Below, piece by piece: positions 8,484-17,088 of a DNA stretch of 64,000 nt. The translations under genes were made by a program, and so were the position numbers. Below the pieces are notes generated by a model. It ran no database searches. It saw nothing but the letters and a program-made list of their open reading frames with translations, and was not told the DNA's origin. This DNA is from Pyrinomonadaceae bacterium. GTDB lineage: Bacteria; Acidobacteriota; Blastocatellia; Pyrinomonadales; Pyrinomonadaceae. Position 1 is the first letter of the stretch, and every line of letters starts with the position of its first letter. Where the stretch lies: assembly GCA_030841085.1 (NCBI GenBank), contig JAVEDP010000012.1:1-64000 (forward strand), in the 5' to 3' direction.

Positions 8484-8876
8484 ATGACTGATCCTATCGC
8501 CGATATGTTGACGCGAATCCGCAACGCGATTGCGGCTAAGCACTCGCGCGCGGATATCCCGGCTTCGAAGTTGAAGCTTGAAATTGCCCGCATTCTCAAG
8601 GAAGAGGGTTATATCAATAACTTTGTCCTGAAGGGCGAAGGCTTGAAGCGGACCATTCGCATCTTTCTTCGTTACGACGCGCGCGGGACTTCTTCAATCA
8701 CGCATCTCGAAAGAGTTTCGCGGCCGGGGCGGCGCGTTTATGTCGGCTCGGGCGAGATTCCGAAAGTGCTCGGCGGCTATGGCGTGAACATCGTTTCCAC
8801 TTCAAAAGGTTTGATGAGCGGAAAATCTGCGCGTCGTGAAAACATGGGCGGAGAGTTGTTGGCGCAAATCTATTAA
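8484..8876 (+). CDS. rpsH: 30S ribosomal protein S8
   Basis: 130 residues, standard length. S8 organises the central domain of 16S rRNA and in some bacteria represses the spc operon. Motifs are MTDPIADMLTRIRNA at the N-terminus and, C-terminally, RVYVGSGEIPKVLGGYG and ISTSKGLMSGKSARRENMGGE-like sequence (VSTSKGLMSGK). The ATG at 8484 follows GGAG at 8472-8475. Confidence 0.98.
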   Translation: MTDPIADMLTRIRNAIAAKHSRADIPASKLKLEIARILKEEGYINNFVLKGEGLKRTIRIFLRYDARGTSSITHLERVSRPGRRVYVGSGEIPKVLGGYGVNIVSTSKGLMSGKSARRENMGGELLAQIY

Positions 8877-8877
8877 T

Positions 8878-8991
8878 ATTGCCGATTGCCAATTGCCGAT
8901 TTCCGATTGGTCTCCTGGTGCAGGCTTAGGATTCAATCGAGTGGCAAAAAGAGAAGGGAAATTGGCAATAGGAAATCGAAAATCGGAAATA
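8878..8991. repeat. Heptad inverted repeat, family A, in rpsH-rplF spacer
   Basis: Left arm 8878-8910 starts right after the rpsH stop. Right arm 8958-8991 consists of AAATTGG, CAATAGG, AAATCGA, AAATCGG words. Arms have a 7-bp phase; spacer about 47 nt. Confidence 0.83.
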
Positions 8992-8996
8992 ACATT

Positions 8997-9557
8997 ATGT
9001 CGCGCATTGGAAAAAAAGTAATCACGCTTCCGAAGGGGGTCTCGGTCACGATTCACGATGAGACGCTGGAGGTTAAGGGCCCCAAGGGAAATCTGAAAAC
9101 CCCGATTCCGGCAGGCATCAGTTTCAAATTGGATGGCGACCAGTTGCAGGCCGAACGGACTTCGGATGACCTCGCGCCGTTGCATGGTCTGGCGCGCGCG
9201 TTGGCCAACAACGCAATCGTCGGCGTTACCGAAGGCTTCTCGAGACAGATGGACGTGGTCGGAGTTGGTTATAAAGCCGACGTGCAAGCAAAGCGAATTG
9301 TTTTCTCGCTTGGTTATTCGCATCCGATCGAGTTCCCGCTACCTGAGGGTGTGGAAGCAAAGGCCGAGCGTCTGACGACCAAGGGAAGCATTCAGCAGTA
9401 TCAGACAACCTTGACGCTGACCAGCATCGACAAGCAAAAGCTGGGACAGGTCGCGGCTGAAATGCACCAGTTGCGCAAGCCGGACGCGTACAAGGGCAAG
9501 GGCATTCGTTATGCGGATGTACCGATTAAGTTGAAACCCGGAAAAACTGGCAAGTAA
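8997..9557 (+). CDS. rplF: 50S ribosomal protein L6
   Basis: 186 residues from ATG 8997 ([15 protein letters not shown]). A longer in-frame reading from 8886 only translates the repeat and is rejected. L6 lies near the factor-binding site. Two L6 repeats are visible, with [10 protein letters not shown] near residue 24 and [22 protein letters not shown] in the second half, ending [26 protein letters not shown]. Confidence 0.97.
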   Translation: MSRIGKKVITLPKGVSVTIHDETLEVKGPKGNLKTPIPAGISFKLDGDQLQAERTSDDLAPLHGLARALANNAIVGVTEGFSRQMDVVGVGYKADVQAKRIVFSLGYSHPIEFPLPEGVEAKAERLTTKGSIQQYQTTLTLTSIDKQKLGQVAAEMHQLRKPDAYKGKGIRYADVPIKLKPGKTGK

Positions 9558-9559
9558 CG

Positions 9560-9656
9560 AATTGCCGATTGCCAATTGCCGATTTCCGATTGATGGAATC
9601 GTCAGCGGCTGGCAGATGGATCAAAATCGGCAATCGGCAATCGGAAATTGGAAATC
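9560..9656. repeat. Heptad inverted repeat, family A, in rplF-rplR spacer
   Basis: Left arm 9560-9592 (ATTGCCG, ATTGCCA, ATTTCCG words) and right arm 9623-9656 (AAATCGG, CAATCGG, AAATTGG words). GGAAAT ends 6 nt before rplR. Confidence 0.85.
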
Positions 9657-9661
9657 ACACG

Positions 9662-10114
9662 ATGGCAAACACGAGTAGAGCAATAGTTCGCGAAGCGATT
9701 CACCGGCGCATTCGCCGCAAGGTCAAAGGCAGCAGCGAGCGGCCGCGCCTGGCGGTTTATCGCAGCTTGAATCACATTTATGCGCAGGTCGTTGACGATC
9801 TGAATGGACAGACGATCGTTTCGGCCTCGACGACGGAAAAGGATTTGCGCGGCACGACCGGGGGCAACCTTGAAGCCGCGCGCCGAATTGGCAAAACAAT
9901 CGCCGAGCGCGCTTTGCAAAAAGGTATCGAGAGCGTGGTCTTCGATCGCGGCGGTTATCTTTATCACGGACGCGTTAAAGCTCTAACTGACGCCGCGCGC
10001 GCCGCCGGGCTCAACAAAGGCGAAGCAGTCGCTGAAGTTGAAGCTGAAGCTGAACCGGAAGTGGTGGAAGAGAAGCCGCGGAAGAAAAAAGAGAAGCAGA
10101 GTAAAGTGAAATAA
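9662..10114 (+). CDS. rplR: 50S ribosomal protein L18 with acidic/basic tail
   Basis: 150 residues from ATG 9662. L18 binds 5S rRNA. The core shows [29 protein letters not shown] and ends with [25 protein letters not shown] near residue 120. A tail of about 30 residues rich in Glu then Lys follows, which is absent from the usual 115-122-residue protein. The stop overlaps the rpsE start by one base (TAATG). Confidence 0.96.
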   Translation: MANTSRAIVREAIHRRIRRKVKGSSERPRLAVYRSLNHIYAQVVDDLNGQTIVSASTTEKDLRGTTGGNLEAARRIGKTIAERALQKGIESVVFDRGGYLYHGRVKALTDAARAAGLNKGEAVAEVEAEAEPEVVEEKPRKKKEKQSKVK

Positions 10115-10620
10115 TGAGACAACCGAAACAACGTATTGCTTTCCAGGGGCTTGATCTGAAAGATCAGGTGATTTCCATTAACCGCGTCACCAAGGTCGTT
10201 AAGGGCGGCAAGAACATGTCGTTCGCAGCGCTGGTCGTCGTTGGCGATGAAGGCGGGCATGTCGGATTTGGCACCGGCAAAGCGCGCGAAGTTCCGCTGG
10301 CCATAAAGAAAGCAATCGAAGCCGCCAAGAAGAGTTTGATCCGTGTGCCCTTGATCAAGAATACCGTGCCCCACCAGTTGATCGGAAAATTCGGCGCCGG
10401 TCGAGTATTGGTTAAACCGGCTTCGGCGGGTACTGGCGTTATTGCCGGCGGGGCCGTCCGCGCGGTGATGCAAGCGGTGGGCGTGCATGATGTGCGCACG
10501 AAAGTTTTGGGATCGACAAACCCGCACAACGTGGTGCGAGCTACATTCGACGCGCTGTTGCGAATGAAGGATCCGATGGAGCTGGCGCGCTTGCGCGGCA
10601 AGCAGCTTGAAGATATGTAA
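10114..10620 (+). CDS. rpsE: 30S ribosomal protein S5
   Basis: 168 residues. S5 contributes to mRNA helicase activity and decoding accuracy. Features are [27 protein letters not shown] in the dsRNA-binding-like domain, [18 protein letters not shown], and [20 protein letters not shown] in the C-terminal domain. Translation is coupled to rplR through the one-base overlap at 10114. Confidence 0.98.
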   Translation: MRQPKQRIAFQGLDLKDQVISINRVTKVVKGGKNMSFAALVVVGDEGGHVGFGTGKAREVPLAIKKAIEAAKKSLIRVPLIKNTVPHQLIGKFGAGRVLVKPASAGTGVIAGGAVRAVMQAVGVHDVRTKVLGSTNPHNVVRATFDALLRMKDPMELARLRGKQLEDM

Positions 10621-10627
10621 GAACGGC

Positions 10628-10710
10628 AAAATGGTAAGCAGCCTGAAGGCGAACGATCTTATATTTACGATTTTCCATTTACCATTTCTCATTTATCATT
10701 TTCCATTAAC
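10628..10710. repeat. Heptad repeat, family G, in rpsE-rpmD spacer
   Basis: Right arm 10670-10708 is a clean 7-bp array (TTTCCAT, TTACCAT, TTCTCAT, TTATCAT). The left arm is eroded to AAAATGGTAA at 10628-10637. Confidence 0.75.
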
Positions 10711-10718
10711 GAGGTGTC

Positions 10719-10970
10719 ATGCCCAGAAAAGTAAAGAGCCCAGCCACCGAAGAAAAGAGTCGAGCGAAGAAAGCCGAGCGTGAAGCGGCTGCGGGTGGCA
10801 AGATTCGCATTCAGTATTATCGAAGCTTTATTGCGACCCCGAAAACGCATAAGCTGATGGTTCGCAGTCTCGGTTTGACGAAGCTGAATCAGATTGTGGA
10901 ACGCCCCGATGATGCGTCCATGCGCGGCGCGGTTGCGAAGCTGCCGCACTTGTTGCGGATTGTTGAATAA
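10719..10970 (+). CDS. rpmD: 50S ribosomal protein L30 with N-terminal extension
   Basis: 83 residues; bacterial L30 is usually about 60. The core begins near residue 28 (KIRIQYYRSFIATPKTHKLMVRSLGL) and includes LGLTKLNQIVERPDDASMRGAV. The first 27 residues are Lys/Glu/Ala-rich and unlike standard L30. GAGGTG at 10711-10716 is very close to the ATG (2-nt gap), so a slightly earlier purine run may also serve. An internal start would cut into the core, so 10719 is kept. Confidence 0.93.
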   Translation: MPRKVKSPATEEKSRAKKAEREAAAGGKIRIQYYRSFIATPKTHKLMVRSLGLTKLNQIVERPDDASMRGAVAKLPHLLRIVE

Positions 10971-10978
10971 ACAACGAA

Positions 10979-11072
10979 TTTTGTACTTGGTTCTTTGTGC
11001 TTGGTAATGCTCGGTACAAATCGCCAGGTTCTCTATCAAGGTTCAAAGTACAAAGATCAAAGTCCGAAGAGT
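10979..11072. repeat. Heptad inverted repeat, family H, in rpmD-rplO spacer
   Basis: Left part 10980-11016 (TTTGTAC, TTGGTTC, TTTGTGC words) and right arm 11041-11072 (GTTCAAA, GTACAAA, GATCAAA words). Phase is 7 bp in both arms; pairing is imperfect in the middle. Confidence 0.75.
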
Positions 11073-11081
11073 CAAAACATC

Positions 11082-11534
11082 ATGGCCTTAAGTCTTAACA
11101 ACATTCATCCCAGCCGAGGTTCAGTTCACAAAAAGAAACGTGTCGGCAGAGGACCCGGTTCGGGCCTGGGCAAAACTGCAGGCCGCGGCGAGAAGGGCCA
11201 AAAGTCTCGTTCGGGTTATTCGGCCAAGATTGGTTTCGAAGGCGGCCAGATGCCGCTGCATCGGCGCCTTCCCAAGCGCGGCTTCACGAATATTTTCAAG
11301 AAGCGCTGGTTGGAAGTAAGTTTGGCGGCGCTTGATCGTAGTTTTCAGGCTGACGAGGAAGTGACCCCGGAGCTGTTGCATCACCGCGGAATTATTAAGA
11401 AGGCGAAACACGACGTGGTCGTGCTCGGCAACGGCGAGCTGTCCAAGCCGCTTCGCATCTCGGCACACCGCTTCACTAAGAGCGCGCGGGAAAAGATTGA
11501 GAAAGCCGGCGGTGCCGTTAGCGTAATTGAGTAG
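11082..11534 (+). CDS. rplO: 50S ribosomal protein L15
   Basis: 150 residues from ATG 11082 ([24 protein letters not shown]). An in-frame TTG further upstream only reads through the repeat. Gly-rich N-terminal part [22 protein letters not shown] and the [20 protein letters not shown] motif identify L15, a late-assembly 50S protein. It is placed before secY as in most spc operons. Confidence 0.97.
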   Translation: MALSLNNIHPSRGSVHKKKRVGRGPGSGLGKTAGRGEKGQKSRSGYSAKIGFEGGQMPLHRRLPKRGFTNIFKKRWLEVSLAALDRSFQADEEVTPELLHHRGIIKKAKHDVVVLGNGELSKPLRISAHRFTKSAREKIEKAGGAVSVIE

Positions 11535-11540
11535 CTGTGA

Positions 11541-11628
11541 GTGACATAGACTTTAGTCTGTGTACCGTCCGCTAAAGTCCAGACGGAAGTTGTGTCACCA
11601 ACGGGCACAGACTAAAGTCTATGCTACT
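11541..11628. repeat. CT-NN-AG hairpins in rplO-secY spacer
   Basis: Palindromes at 11544-11563 and 11605-11624 share the CACAGACT-type stem found at 6190-6280. GTGACA (11541) also pairs with TGTCAC (11593). No T-run follows either hairpin. Confidence 0.8.
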
Positions 11629-11665
11629 AAAGCTCACAGAATAAGGTCAGCTTACTGGAAAAAGC

Positions 11666-13096
11666 ATGGAAAAGTTTTTCGCAGCAGTACGCAACATGTT
11701 CAATGTGCCGGATCTACGCCGGCGCATTTTGTTTACGCTCGGCATGCTCGCGATCTATCGCCTGGGCGCGCACATTGGCGCGCCGGGTATCAATAAAGAT
11801 CGGCTGGATCAAGTCTGGCACGACGTGGCTGGCACGCTGTTGGGCGTTCTCGATCTCTTTTCCGGTGGCAACTTCCGCACGATTTCTATTTTCGCCCTTG
11901 GCGTAACGCCTTACATCACCGCCTCGATCATTCTTCAGCTTATGACCGTCGTCTCGCCGCAATTGAAAAAGTTGCAGGAAGAAGGCGAGATGGGCCGGCA
12001 GAAAATCAATCAATGGACCAGATACTTAACGGTGGGTCTGGCCTGCATTCAAACTTCGTTTGTTGCCCATTGGTTGCAGGTTAACGGAGTTGGCGCACCC
12101 ACTTGGGGCTTTTTGTTCACGACCGTATTAACGCTGACCACGGGCACGATTTTTGTAATGTGGTTGGGCGAACAAATCACGGAGCGCGGCGTCGGCAACG
12201 GCATCTCGCTGCTGATCTTCGCGGGCATCGTCATCGGACTGCCACGCGGCGTGCAGCAGGTGTTTGAGCGAGTGCGCAGCGGCGACACCCTGGAAACGCT
12301 GGGGGTGATTGGATTGCTCGTGGCGCTGGTTGGCATTATCGCCTTTATCGTTTTCGTTGAAGCGGCGCGCCGCAAAGTGCCCGTTAGTTATGCCAAGCGT
12401 CACGTCGGTCGACAGGTGGTCGGGGGCCAGCAAACGACCATGCCGCTGAAAATCAATATGGGCGGCGTTATTCCGGTGATTTTCGCGTCGTCAGTTCTCT
12501 CGATGCCGCAGAGTTTGTTCGCGGCCTTTCCGCCGGACCAGAATCATATAGGCTGGCGAGGATCGAGCACGTGGCTCGCAGTCTGGAACTTTTTTCAGAC
12601 ATTTCACGCCAGCGATCCTTATTACGAGCTAATCTTTATTTCGCTGATTGTGTTCTTCACCTTCTTTTATGTTTCGATCGTTTTCAACGTAGAAGAAGTG
12701 GCTGACAACCTGCGCAAGCACGGCGGCTTCATGCCGGGTATCAGGCCGGGTAAAGCTACCGCCGAGTACTTGAACAGCATTCTTACTCGCCTGACCGTGG
12801 TGGGCGCCGTTTACCTGGCGCTGGTTGCCTTTGTTCCGCAGTTCATGTTGAGCGGCTTTAAGGTGGCGCGCCTGCCGTTCATCGGCACTGCGCTTGATGC
12901 TTTTGTCAGCGGCACTCCCGGTCTGTCCTGGATACCAACCGGCATGGGTTATCAATTTTACTTTGGCGGCACCTCGTTGTTGATTCTCGTCGGCGTAGCG
13001 ATGGATACAGTCGCGCAAATCGAAGCGCAACTCGTCATGAGAAACTACGAAGGATTCCTCGGTGGCGGCGGTCGTTTGCGTGGACGGCGAGCCTAG
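11666..13096 (+). CDS. secY: Protein translocase subunit SecY
   Basis: 476 residues with about ten hydrophobic segments, the pore subunit of the Sec translocon in the cytoplasmic membrane. Visible landmarks are the N-terminal [23 protein letters not shown], the plug region around [41 protein letters not shown], and the cytoplasmic loop [22 protein letters not shown]. The length is slightly above the usual 430-440 residues because of an enlarged periplasmic loop near residues 400-420. adk, map and infA follow, the classical spc-alpha junction. Confidence 0.98.
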   Translation: MEKFFAAVRNMFNVPDLRRRILFTLGMLAIYRLGAHIGAPGINKDRLDQVWHDVAGTLLGVLDLFSGGNFRTISIFALGVTPYITASIILQLMTVVSPQLKKLQEEGEMGRQKINQWTRYLTVGLACIQTSFVAHWLQVNGVGAPTWGFLFTTVLTLTTGTIFVMWLGEQITERGVGNGISLLIFAGIVIGLPRGVQQVFERVRSGDTLETLGVIGLLVALVGIIAFIVFVEAARRKVPVSYAKRHVGRQVVGGQQTTMPLKINMGGVIPVIFASSVLSMPQSLFAAFPPDQNHIGWRGSSTWLAVWNFFQTFHASDPYYELIFISLIVFFTFFYVSIVFNVEEVADNLRKHGGFMPGIRPGKATAEYLNSILTRLTVVGAVYLALVAFVPQFMLSGFKVARLPFIGTALDAFVSGTPGLSWIPTGMGYQFYFGGTSLLILVGVAMDTVAQIEAQLVMRNYEGFLGGGGRLRGRRA

Positions 13097-13098
13097 GT

Positions 13099-13231
13099 AT
13101 TTCCGATTGCTAATTTCCGAATGCCGATTGTGAGGCAAGCTTCTCGTTCTTACGAGACGTTCTCCTTTACAGTTTTCGCAGCTGAGATGCAGAGGCCAAT
13201 CGGAAATTGGCAATCGGCAAGCGAAAATCTT
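13099..13231. repeat. Heptad inverted repeat, family A, in secY-adk spacer
   Basis: Left arm 13099-13131 (ATTTCCG, ATTGCTA, ATGCCGA words, partly eroded) and right arm 13196-13231 (CAATCGG, AAATTGG words). The unique interior of about 65 nt is the longest of the family A copies here. Confidence 0.78.
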
Positions 13232-13232
13232 T

Positions 13233-13889
13233 ATGCCCAAGATCATCGTGCTGATGGGAGCGCCTGGTGCCGGAAAAGGTACGCAGGCGCGATTGCTTCA
13301 GGAGCGGCTGCATCTCCCGCAAATTTCTACCGGCGACATGTTTCGCGCTTTGAAAGAAGCGCAGACGCCCCTTGCCGATGAAGTGCGCGTGCTGATGGCA
13401 GCAGGCCAATTAGTGCCTGACGATGTGACGATTCGCGTTGTCCGCGAACGGACGGCGCAGGAAGACTGCCGCAACGGTTACATTCTCGACGGTTTTCCCC
13501 GCACGCCGGCGCAAGCGGCGATGTTGGAACAACTGGCTATCGAGCAGGGCAATGCGATTCAGGCGATTGAAATTCGCATGCCGCGCGAGCTGCTGGCGAA
13601 GCGTATGACAGGCCGTCGCAATTGCCCCGTCTGCGGTGAAATCTATAACATCTATTTTCGGCCGCCGCGGGTTGATAATGTTTGCGATCTGCATCCGCAA
13701 ACCCAGTTGGTCCATCGCGCCGACGACACGCCAGAGACAGTCGAAGCGCGACTGATCACTTATGAAGAACAAACGCGGCCGTTGCTGGATTACTATCAAG
13801 CAAAGAGCGTATTGTTTATTGTTGATGGAACCAGGGAGCCGGAAGATATCTACCGCGACATTGAGAAGGCAGTGAAAAGTGAAAAGTGA
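13233..13889 (+). CDS. adk: Adenylate kinase with zinc-type LID
   Basis: 218 residues. It interconverts ATP+AMP and 2 ADP. P-loop GAPGAGKGTQ is at residues 9-18, the AMP-binding segment STGDMFRA follows, and GYILDGFPRTPAQA lies near residue 82. The LID carries CPVCGEIYN and a third Cys in DNVCDLH, suggesting a zinc-stabilised LID. The start follows the repeat arm directly, and there is no good Shine-Dalgarno besides GCGAAAAT. Confidence 0.97.
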   Translation: MPKIIVLMGAPGAGKGTQARLLQERLHLPQISTGDMFRALKEAQTPLADEVRVLMAAGQLVPDDVTIRVVRERTAQEDCRNGYILDGFPRTPAQAAMLEQLAIEQGNAIQAIEIRMPRELLAKRMTGRRNCPVCGEIYNIYFRPPRVDNVCDLHPQTQLVHRADDTPETVEARLITYEEQTRPLLDYYQAKSVLFIVDGTREPEDIYRDIEKAVKSEK

Positions 13890-13944
13890 AAAAGCCGTGG
13901 TTAAGACGGCTGGAAACTTGTCGCTTTTTACTTTTCACCTTTTA
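13872..13944. repeat. Heptad inverted repeat, family I, at adk-map junction
   Basis: Left arm 13872-13892 (AGTGAAA words) overlaps the last codons and stop of adk (EKAVKSEK end). Right arm 13921-13944 has TTTTTAC, TTTTCAC, CTTTTAC words. The overlap means that the final residues of adenylate kinase are encoded by the repeat. Confidence 0.8.
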
Positions 13945-13952
13945 CGGTTCTT

Positions 13953-14741
13953 ATGATCATCGGAAAGTCAAAACGTGAACTGGAAAAGATGCGAGCGGCC
14001 GGGCAACTGGCCGGACTCGTATTGCAAGAGCTTCGCAATCTGGTCGCTGTCGGCATGACGACTTTGGAAGTTGATCATGCGGCTGAAAAGATGATTACCG
14101 ATGCCGGTGCGCTGCCGACGTTTAAGGGTTATCACGGCTTTCCCTATTCGATCTGTGCTTCGGTTAACGAACAGGTGGTCCATGGCTTTCCTTCGGCCTA
14201 CAAACTGAAGGACGGAGACATTTTTTCGATCGACTGCGGCGCCACGCTCGAAGGCTTTGTTGGGGATACGGCGACCACGGTTCCGGTGGGAACGGTGAAT
14301 GAAGAGACCTTACATCTCCTCCGCATCACCGAAGAATGCCTGGAGCTGGCGATTCAGCAGTGCCGCCCGGGCAAGCATTTGGGAGACATCGGCGCCGCGG
14401 TTCAACAACATGCTGAGGGCCATGGTTATTCGGTGGTCCGTGATTATGTTGGCCATGGAATTGGCCGCCGCATGCATGAAGACCCGCAAATTCCCAACTA
14501 CGGAAAGCCGGGGCACGGACCGAAAATTAAGGCGGGATATGTGTTTGCGGTGGAGCCCATGATCAACCTGGGAACGCATCACACCAAGGTACTCGCCGAC
14601 GGCTGGACGGTCGTCACGTTGGACGGGAAGCCCAGCGTCCACGTCGAACACACGATAGCGATAACCGAGGAAGGGCCCGAAGTGCTGACCCGAGTTGCCT
14701 CCGCTAAACCGTCCGAGGTGGCGTTCGCAAGCTCCATTTAG
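13953..14741 (+). CDS. map: Methionine aminopeptidase, type I
   Basis: 262 residues. It removes the initiator Met from nascent proteins using two metal ions. The pita-bread fold ligands are visible: Asp in SIDCGATLEGFVGDTATT (two Asp), His in VGHGIGRRMHEDPQIPNYG, Glu in FAVEPMINLG and Glu in VEHTIAITEEG. ATG 13953 follows a repeat arm. The last 20 residues are Ala/Ser-rich beyond the usual end. Confidence 0.97.
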   Translation: MIIGKSKRELEKMRAAGQLAGLVLQELRNLVAVGMTTLEVDHAAEKMITDAGALPTFKGYHGFPYSICASVNEQVVHGFPSAYKLKDGDIFSIDCGATLEGFVGDTATTVPVGTVNEETLHLLRITEECLELAIQQCRPGKHLGDIGAAVQQHAEGHGYSVVRDYVGHGIGRRMHEDPQIPNYGKPGHGPKIKAGYVFAVEPMINLGTHHTKVLADGWTVVTLDGKPSVHVEHTIAITEEGPEVLTRVASAKPSEVAFASSI

Positions 14742-14769
14742 GGACCGTAAGTGCAACGGCTGGCGCGCC

Positions 14770-14798
14770 TTGGCAAAGGTCAATCTGCGTGCTACTAT
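14770..14798 (+). promoter_or_regulatory. Candidate sigma-70 promoter for infA-rpmJ-rpsM
   Basis: TTGGCA (14770-14775), 17-nt spacer, TACTAT (14793-14798). It would start transcription about 35 nt before the infA ATG, which has GAGAGGAT as ribosome binding site. This would let the alpha operon be transcribed independently of the spc part. Confidence 0.5.
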
Positions 14799-14839
14799 TT
14801 GCAGTTTGTCGGTACAGTCAATATTCATTCTGAGAGGAT

Positions 14840-15061
14840 ATGGCGAAGGAAGAGGCTATTGAGGTCATGGCCAAGGTTCTGGAGACCTTGCCTAACGCAA
14901 TGTTTCGCGTGGAATTGGAAGAGAGTCAACATCAAGTGCTTGCGCACGTTTCGGGAAAAATGCGCAAGCATTTTATTCGCATCCTACCCGGTGACCGAGT
15001 GCTGGTTGAGCTTTCGCCATACGATCTTAATCGCGGTCGAATTACGTACCGGTACAAGTGA
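14840..15061 (+). CDS. infA: Translation initiation factor IF-1
   Basis: 73 residues, single S1/OB domain that occupies the ribosomal A site at initiation. It contains the IF-1 signatures [36 protein letters not shown] and [20 protein letters not shown]. The ribosome binding site GAGAGGA lies 6 nt upstream. Confidence 0.98.
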   Translation: MAKEEAIEVMAKVLETLPNAMFRVELEESQHQVLAHVSGKMRKHFIRILPGDRVLVELSPYDLNRGRITYRYK

Positions 15062-15084
15062 GTGAAGTTTTTGGGGGTGTAGCA

Positions 15085-15198
15085 ATGAAGGTTCGCGCTT
15101 CAGTAAAAAAAATGTGCGACAAGTGCAAAGTCATTCATCGCAAAGGCGTGGTGCGGGTGATTTGCGTCAACCCTAAACACAAACAGCGGCAAGGATAA
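15085..15198 (+). CDS. rpmJ: 50S ribosomal protein L36, zinc form
   Basis: 37 residues: [20 protein letters not shown] at the N-terminus, then [13 protein letters not shown]. The CxxC pair (residues 11 and 14), a third Cys (27) and His (32) form the zinc ribbon. The usual position is between infA and rpsM. GGGGGTG about 8 nt upstream can act as ribosome binding site. Confidence 0.96.
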   Translation: MKVRASVKKMCDKCKVIHRKGVVRVICVNPKHKQRQG

Positions 15199-15199
15199 C

Positions 15200-15236
15200 T
15201 GAATTTCGGATTTCGGATTTGCGATTGCGAATTGGC
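15200..15236. repeat. Solitary heptad array near family A, rpmJ-rpsM spacer
   Basis: ATTTCGG, ATTTGCG, ATTGCGA words with 7-bp phase and no facing arm. The words are family A with G and C exchanged. Confidence 0.6.
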
Positions 15237-15278
15237 TTCCGCCACCAGATACAAGAGTTAACGGAGAAGAAGTAAACA

Positions 15279-15662
15279 ATGGCACGTGTAGCAGGCGTCG
15301 ATCTTCCACCGAACAAAAGAGCCGAGGTGGGTCTGACATACATTTACGGTATTGGCCGTTCGCGCTCGAGCTCGGTTCTTAAAGAGGCCGCGGTGAATCT
15401 CGACACTCGCGTCAGGGATTTGAGCGAGGATGAGCTGAGTCGCATCCGCGCTATTCTTGAAGCTCAGGGCGAGATCGAAGGCGATCTGCGCAAGCGTGTG
15501 CAGATGGACATCAAGCGATTGATGGACATCGGTTGCTATCGCGGACTAAGACATCGCCGAGCGCTGCCGGTTCGCGGCCAGCGTACGCATACAAACGCTC
15601 GCACGCGCAAGGGCCCGCGTCGCGCCACCATCGCCAAGAAGAAAGCACCAGGTAAGAAGTAA
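15279..15662 (+). CDS. rpsM: 30S ribosomal protein S13
   Basis: 127 residues. S13 lies in the 30S head and makes bridges to the 50S. Features are [26 protein letters not shown], the helix-two-turn-helix region, and the C-terminal [26 protein letters not shown] followed by a basic tail. GGAGAA lies 12-17 nt upstream of the ATG. Confidence 0.98.
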   Translation: MARVAGVDLPPNKRAEVGLTYIYGIGRSRSSSVLKEAAVNLDTRVRDLSEDELSRIRAILEAQGEIEGDLRKRVQMDIKRLMDIGCYRGLRHRRALPVRGQRTHTNARTRKGPRRATIAKKKAPGKK

Positions 15663-15663
15663 A

Positions 15664-15748
15664 CTGTCAGTTGTCAGTAGTCCGTTGTCCGTAGTTTTCG
15701 ACGGACCAGCTACTGCAACTAACTACTAACAACGGACAACTGACCAAC
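15664..15748. repeat. Heptad inverted repeat, family E, in rpsM-rpsK spacer
   Basis: Left arm 15665-15697 (GTCAGTT, GTCAGTA, GTCCGTT words) and right arm 15719-15748 (CTAACAA, CGGACAA, CTGACCA words). Same family as the copy at 7454-7550. Confidence 0.83.
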
Positions 15749-15753
15749 GAGTT

Positions 15754-16155
15754 ATGGCAAAAGCTACTACTGGAAAGAAAAAAGTTTTTCGTAAGAAAGA
15801 GAAGAAGAACGTGCCGGCAGGAATCGCGCACGTTGCCGCCTCTTTCAACAACACGATGATTTCGATTACCGATTTGGAAGGTAATCTAATTGCGCAATCG
15901 TCCGCGGGCGCACGCGGCTTTCGCGGCTCGCGCAAGGGAACTCCTTTCGCGGCACAGCAAGCTGCTTACGAAGCCGCAAAGAAGGCCCACGAGGCCGGCA
16001 TGCAGCAGTGCGAAGTTCGCGTGAAAGGTCCGGGCGGCGGTCGTGAATCAGCGATTCGTGCAATAGCGAACGCGGGCATCCGAGTCGTGACCATTCGCGA
16101 TACGACGCCAATTCCGCACAACGGATGCCGGCCGCCAAAGCGTCGCAGAGTCTAA
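15754..16155 (+). CDS. rpsK: 30S ribosomal protein S11
   Basis: 133 residues. S11 forms the platform around the E site. Core motifs are [62 protein letters not shown] and the end [18 protein letters not shown]. The short basic N-terminus is common in S11. Confidence 0.98.
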   Translation: MAKATTGKKKVFRKKEKKNVPAGIAHVAASFNNTMISITDLEGNLIAQSSAGARGFRGSRKGTPFAAQQAAYEAAKKAHEAGMQQCEVRVKGPGGGRESAIRAIANAGIRVVTIRDTTPIPHNGCRPPKRRRV

Positions 16156-16159
16156 TCAT

Positions 16160-16260
16160 TTGCAATTGCCGAATGCCAATTGCCGAATTGGCAACCGGAA
16201 GAAAAATGATAACGATCGATTGCTGAATCAATCGGCAATCGGCATTTGAAAATCGGCAAT
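16160..16260. repeat. Heptad inverted repeat, family A, in rpsK-rpsD spacer
   Basis: Left arm 16164-16194 (ATTGCCG, ATGCCAA words) and right arm 16229-16260 (CAATCGG, CATTTGA words). A second element of family C follows 28 nt downstream. Confidence 0.8.
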
Positions 16261-16288
16261 GAGATAACCTAAAGGATGAAGGGCTCCC

Positions 16289-16325
16289 ATTTGAGATTTC
16301 AGATTTGAGATCTCAAATTTCAGAA
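16289..16325. repeat. Heptad array, family C, in rpsK-rpsD spacer
   Basis: TTGAGAT, TTCAGAT, TTGAGAT and CTCAAAT words. The centre ATTTGAGA/TCTCAAAT is palindromic (16304-16319). Same words as the element at 4576-4642. Confidence 0.72.
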
Positions 16326-16379
16326 GCGGGGCCTGTAAACTTTTCCGTCTTGAAGTAACAGACTGGAGGCAGAAACAAC

Positions 16380-17018
16380 TTGGCTAGGTATAGAGATGCG
16401 GTGTGCCGTTTGTGCCGCCGCGAAGGCGCAAAGCTTTTCCTTAAAGGTGACAGGTGTTACAAGCCGTCTTGTCCGATCGAAAAACGCGGCACACAGCCGC
16501 CCGGACAACACGGTAATTCCATGCGTCGTGGCAAGGCGTTGGTCGGTTACGGCCAGCAGTTGCGCGAAAAGCAGAAGGTTAAACGCATCTACTTCATCCT
16601 CGAAGGACAGTTCCGTAACTATTTCGAACGTGCGGCGCGCATGAAGGGAATTACAGGCGAGAACCTGTTGTTCCTGCTCGAGCGGCGTTTGGACAATGCA
16701 ATTTACCGCGCTGGATTTTCTACTTCCCGGCGACAGGCCCGCCAGCTGGTGAACCACGGTCACGTGATGGTTAATGGTCGCAAGGTCGACATTCCTTCGT
16801 ATCAAGTACGAGCCGGCGAAACGCTCACCATAAAAGAGGGCAGTCAAAAAAATCCGCATATTGAAAGTGCGTGGCAAACCGCTTCCGGGCGCGGCCGGCC
16901 TTCCTGGATTTCGCAGGATGGCGGCGAGATGTCGGCCCGCATTAGCGGACTGCCGGCGCGCGAAGATATCGATCGCTCAATCAACGAACAACTAATCGTC
17001 GAACTGTATAGTAAGTAA
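16380..17018 (+). CDS. rpsD: 30S ribosomal protein S4, zinc form
   Basis: 212 residues with a TTG start at 16380 ([16 protein letters not shown]). TGGAGG at 16362-16367 supports it with a 12-nt gap. S4 nucleates 30S assembly. The N-terminal CRLC...CYKPSC cluster is the zinc-binding form. The S4 domain is [32 protein letters not shown] near residues 102-133. The C-terminus matches S4 ([17 protein letters not shown]-like). Confidence 0.96.
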   Translation: MARYRDAVCRLCRREGAKLFLKGDRCYKPSCPIEKRGTQPPGQHGNSMRRGKALVGYGQQLREKQKVKRIYFILEGQFRNYFERAARMKGITGENLLFLLERRLDNAIYRAGFSTSRRQARQLVNHGHVMVNGRKVDIPSYQVRAGETLTIKEGSQKNPHIESAWQTASGRGRPSWISQDGGEMSARISGLPAREDIDRSINEQLIVELYSK

Positions 17019-17025
17019 TAAAGAC

Positions 17026-17054
17026 CCGCAGGCTGCGGCGAACGCGGCCTGCGG
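17026..17054. repeat. Hairpin in rpsD-rpoA spacer
   Basis: Twelve-base arms 17026-17037 and 17043-17054 (CCGCAGGCTGCG and its near-complement) around a 5-nt loop. No T-run follows. It may tune the rpsD/rpoA ratio, but nothing in the sequence proves this. Confidence 0.65.
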
Positions 17055-17088
17055 ATAACAGCCTTTCTAAAAATCGGGAATCAAAGCT

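Noticed and set aside
8886-8996. N-terminal extensions such as MPIADF on rplF, rplR and several short ORFs
   Set aside because: These peptides are translations of family A words (7 bp read in three frames). The real starts are the ATGs after the repeat.
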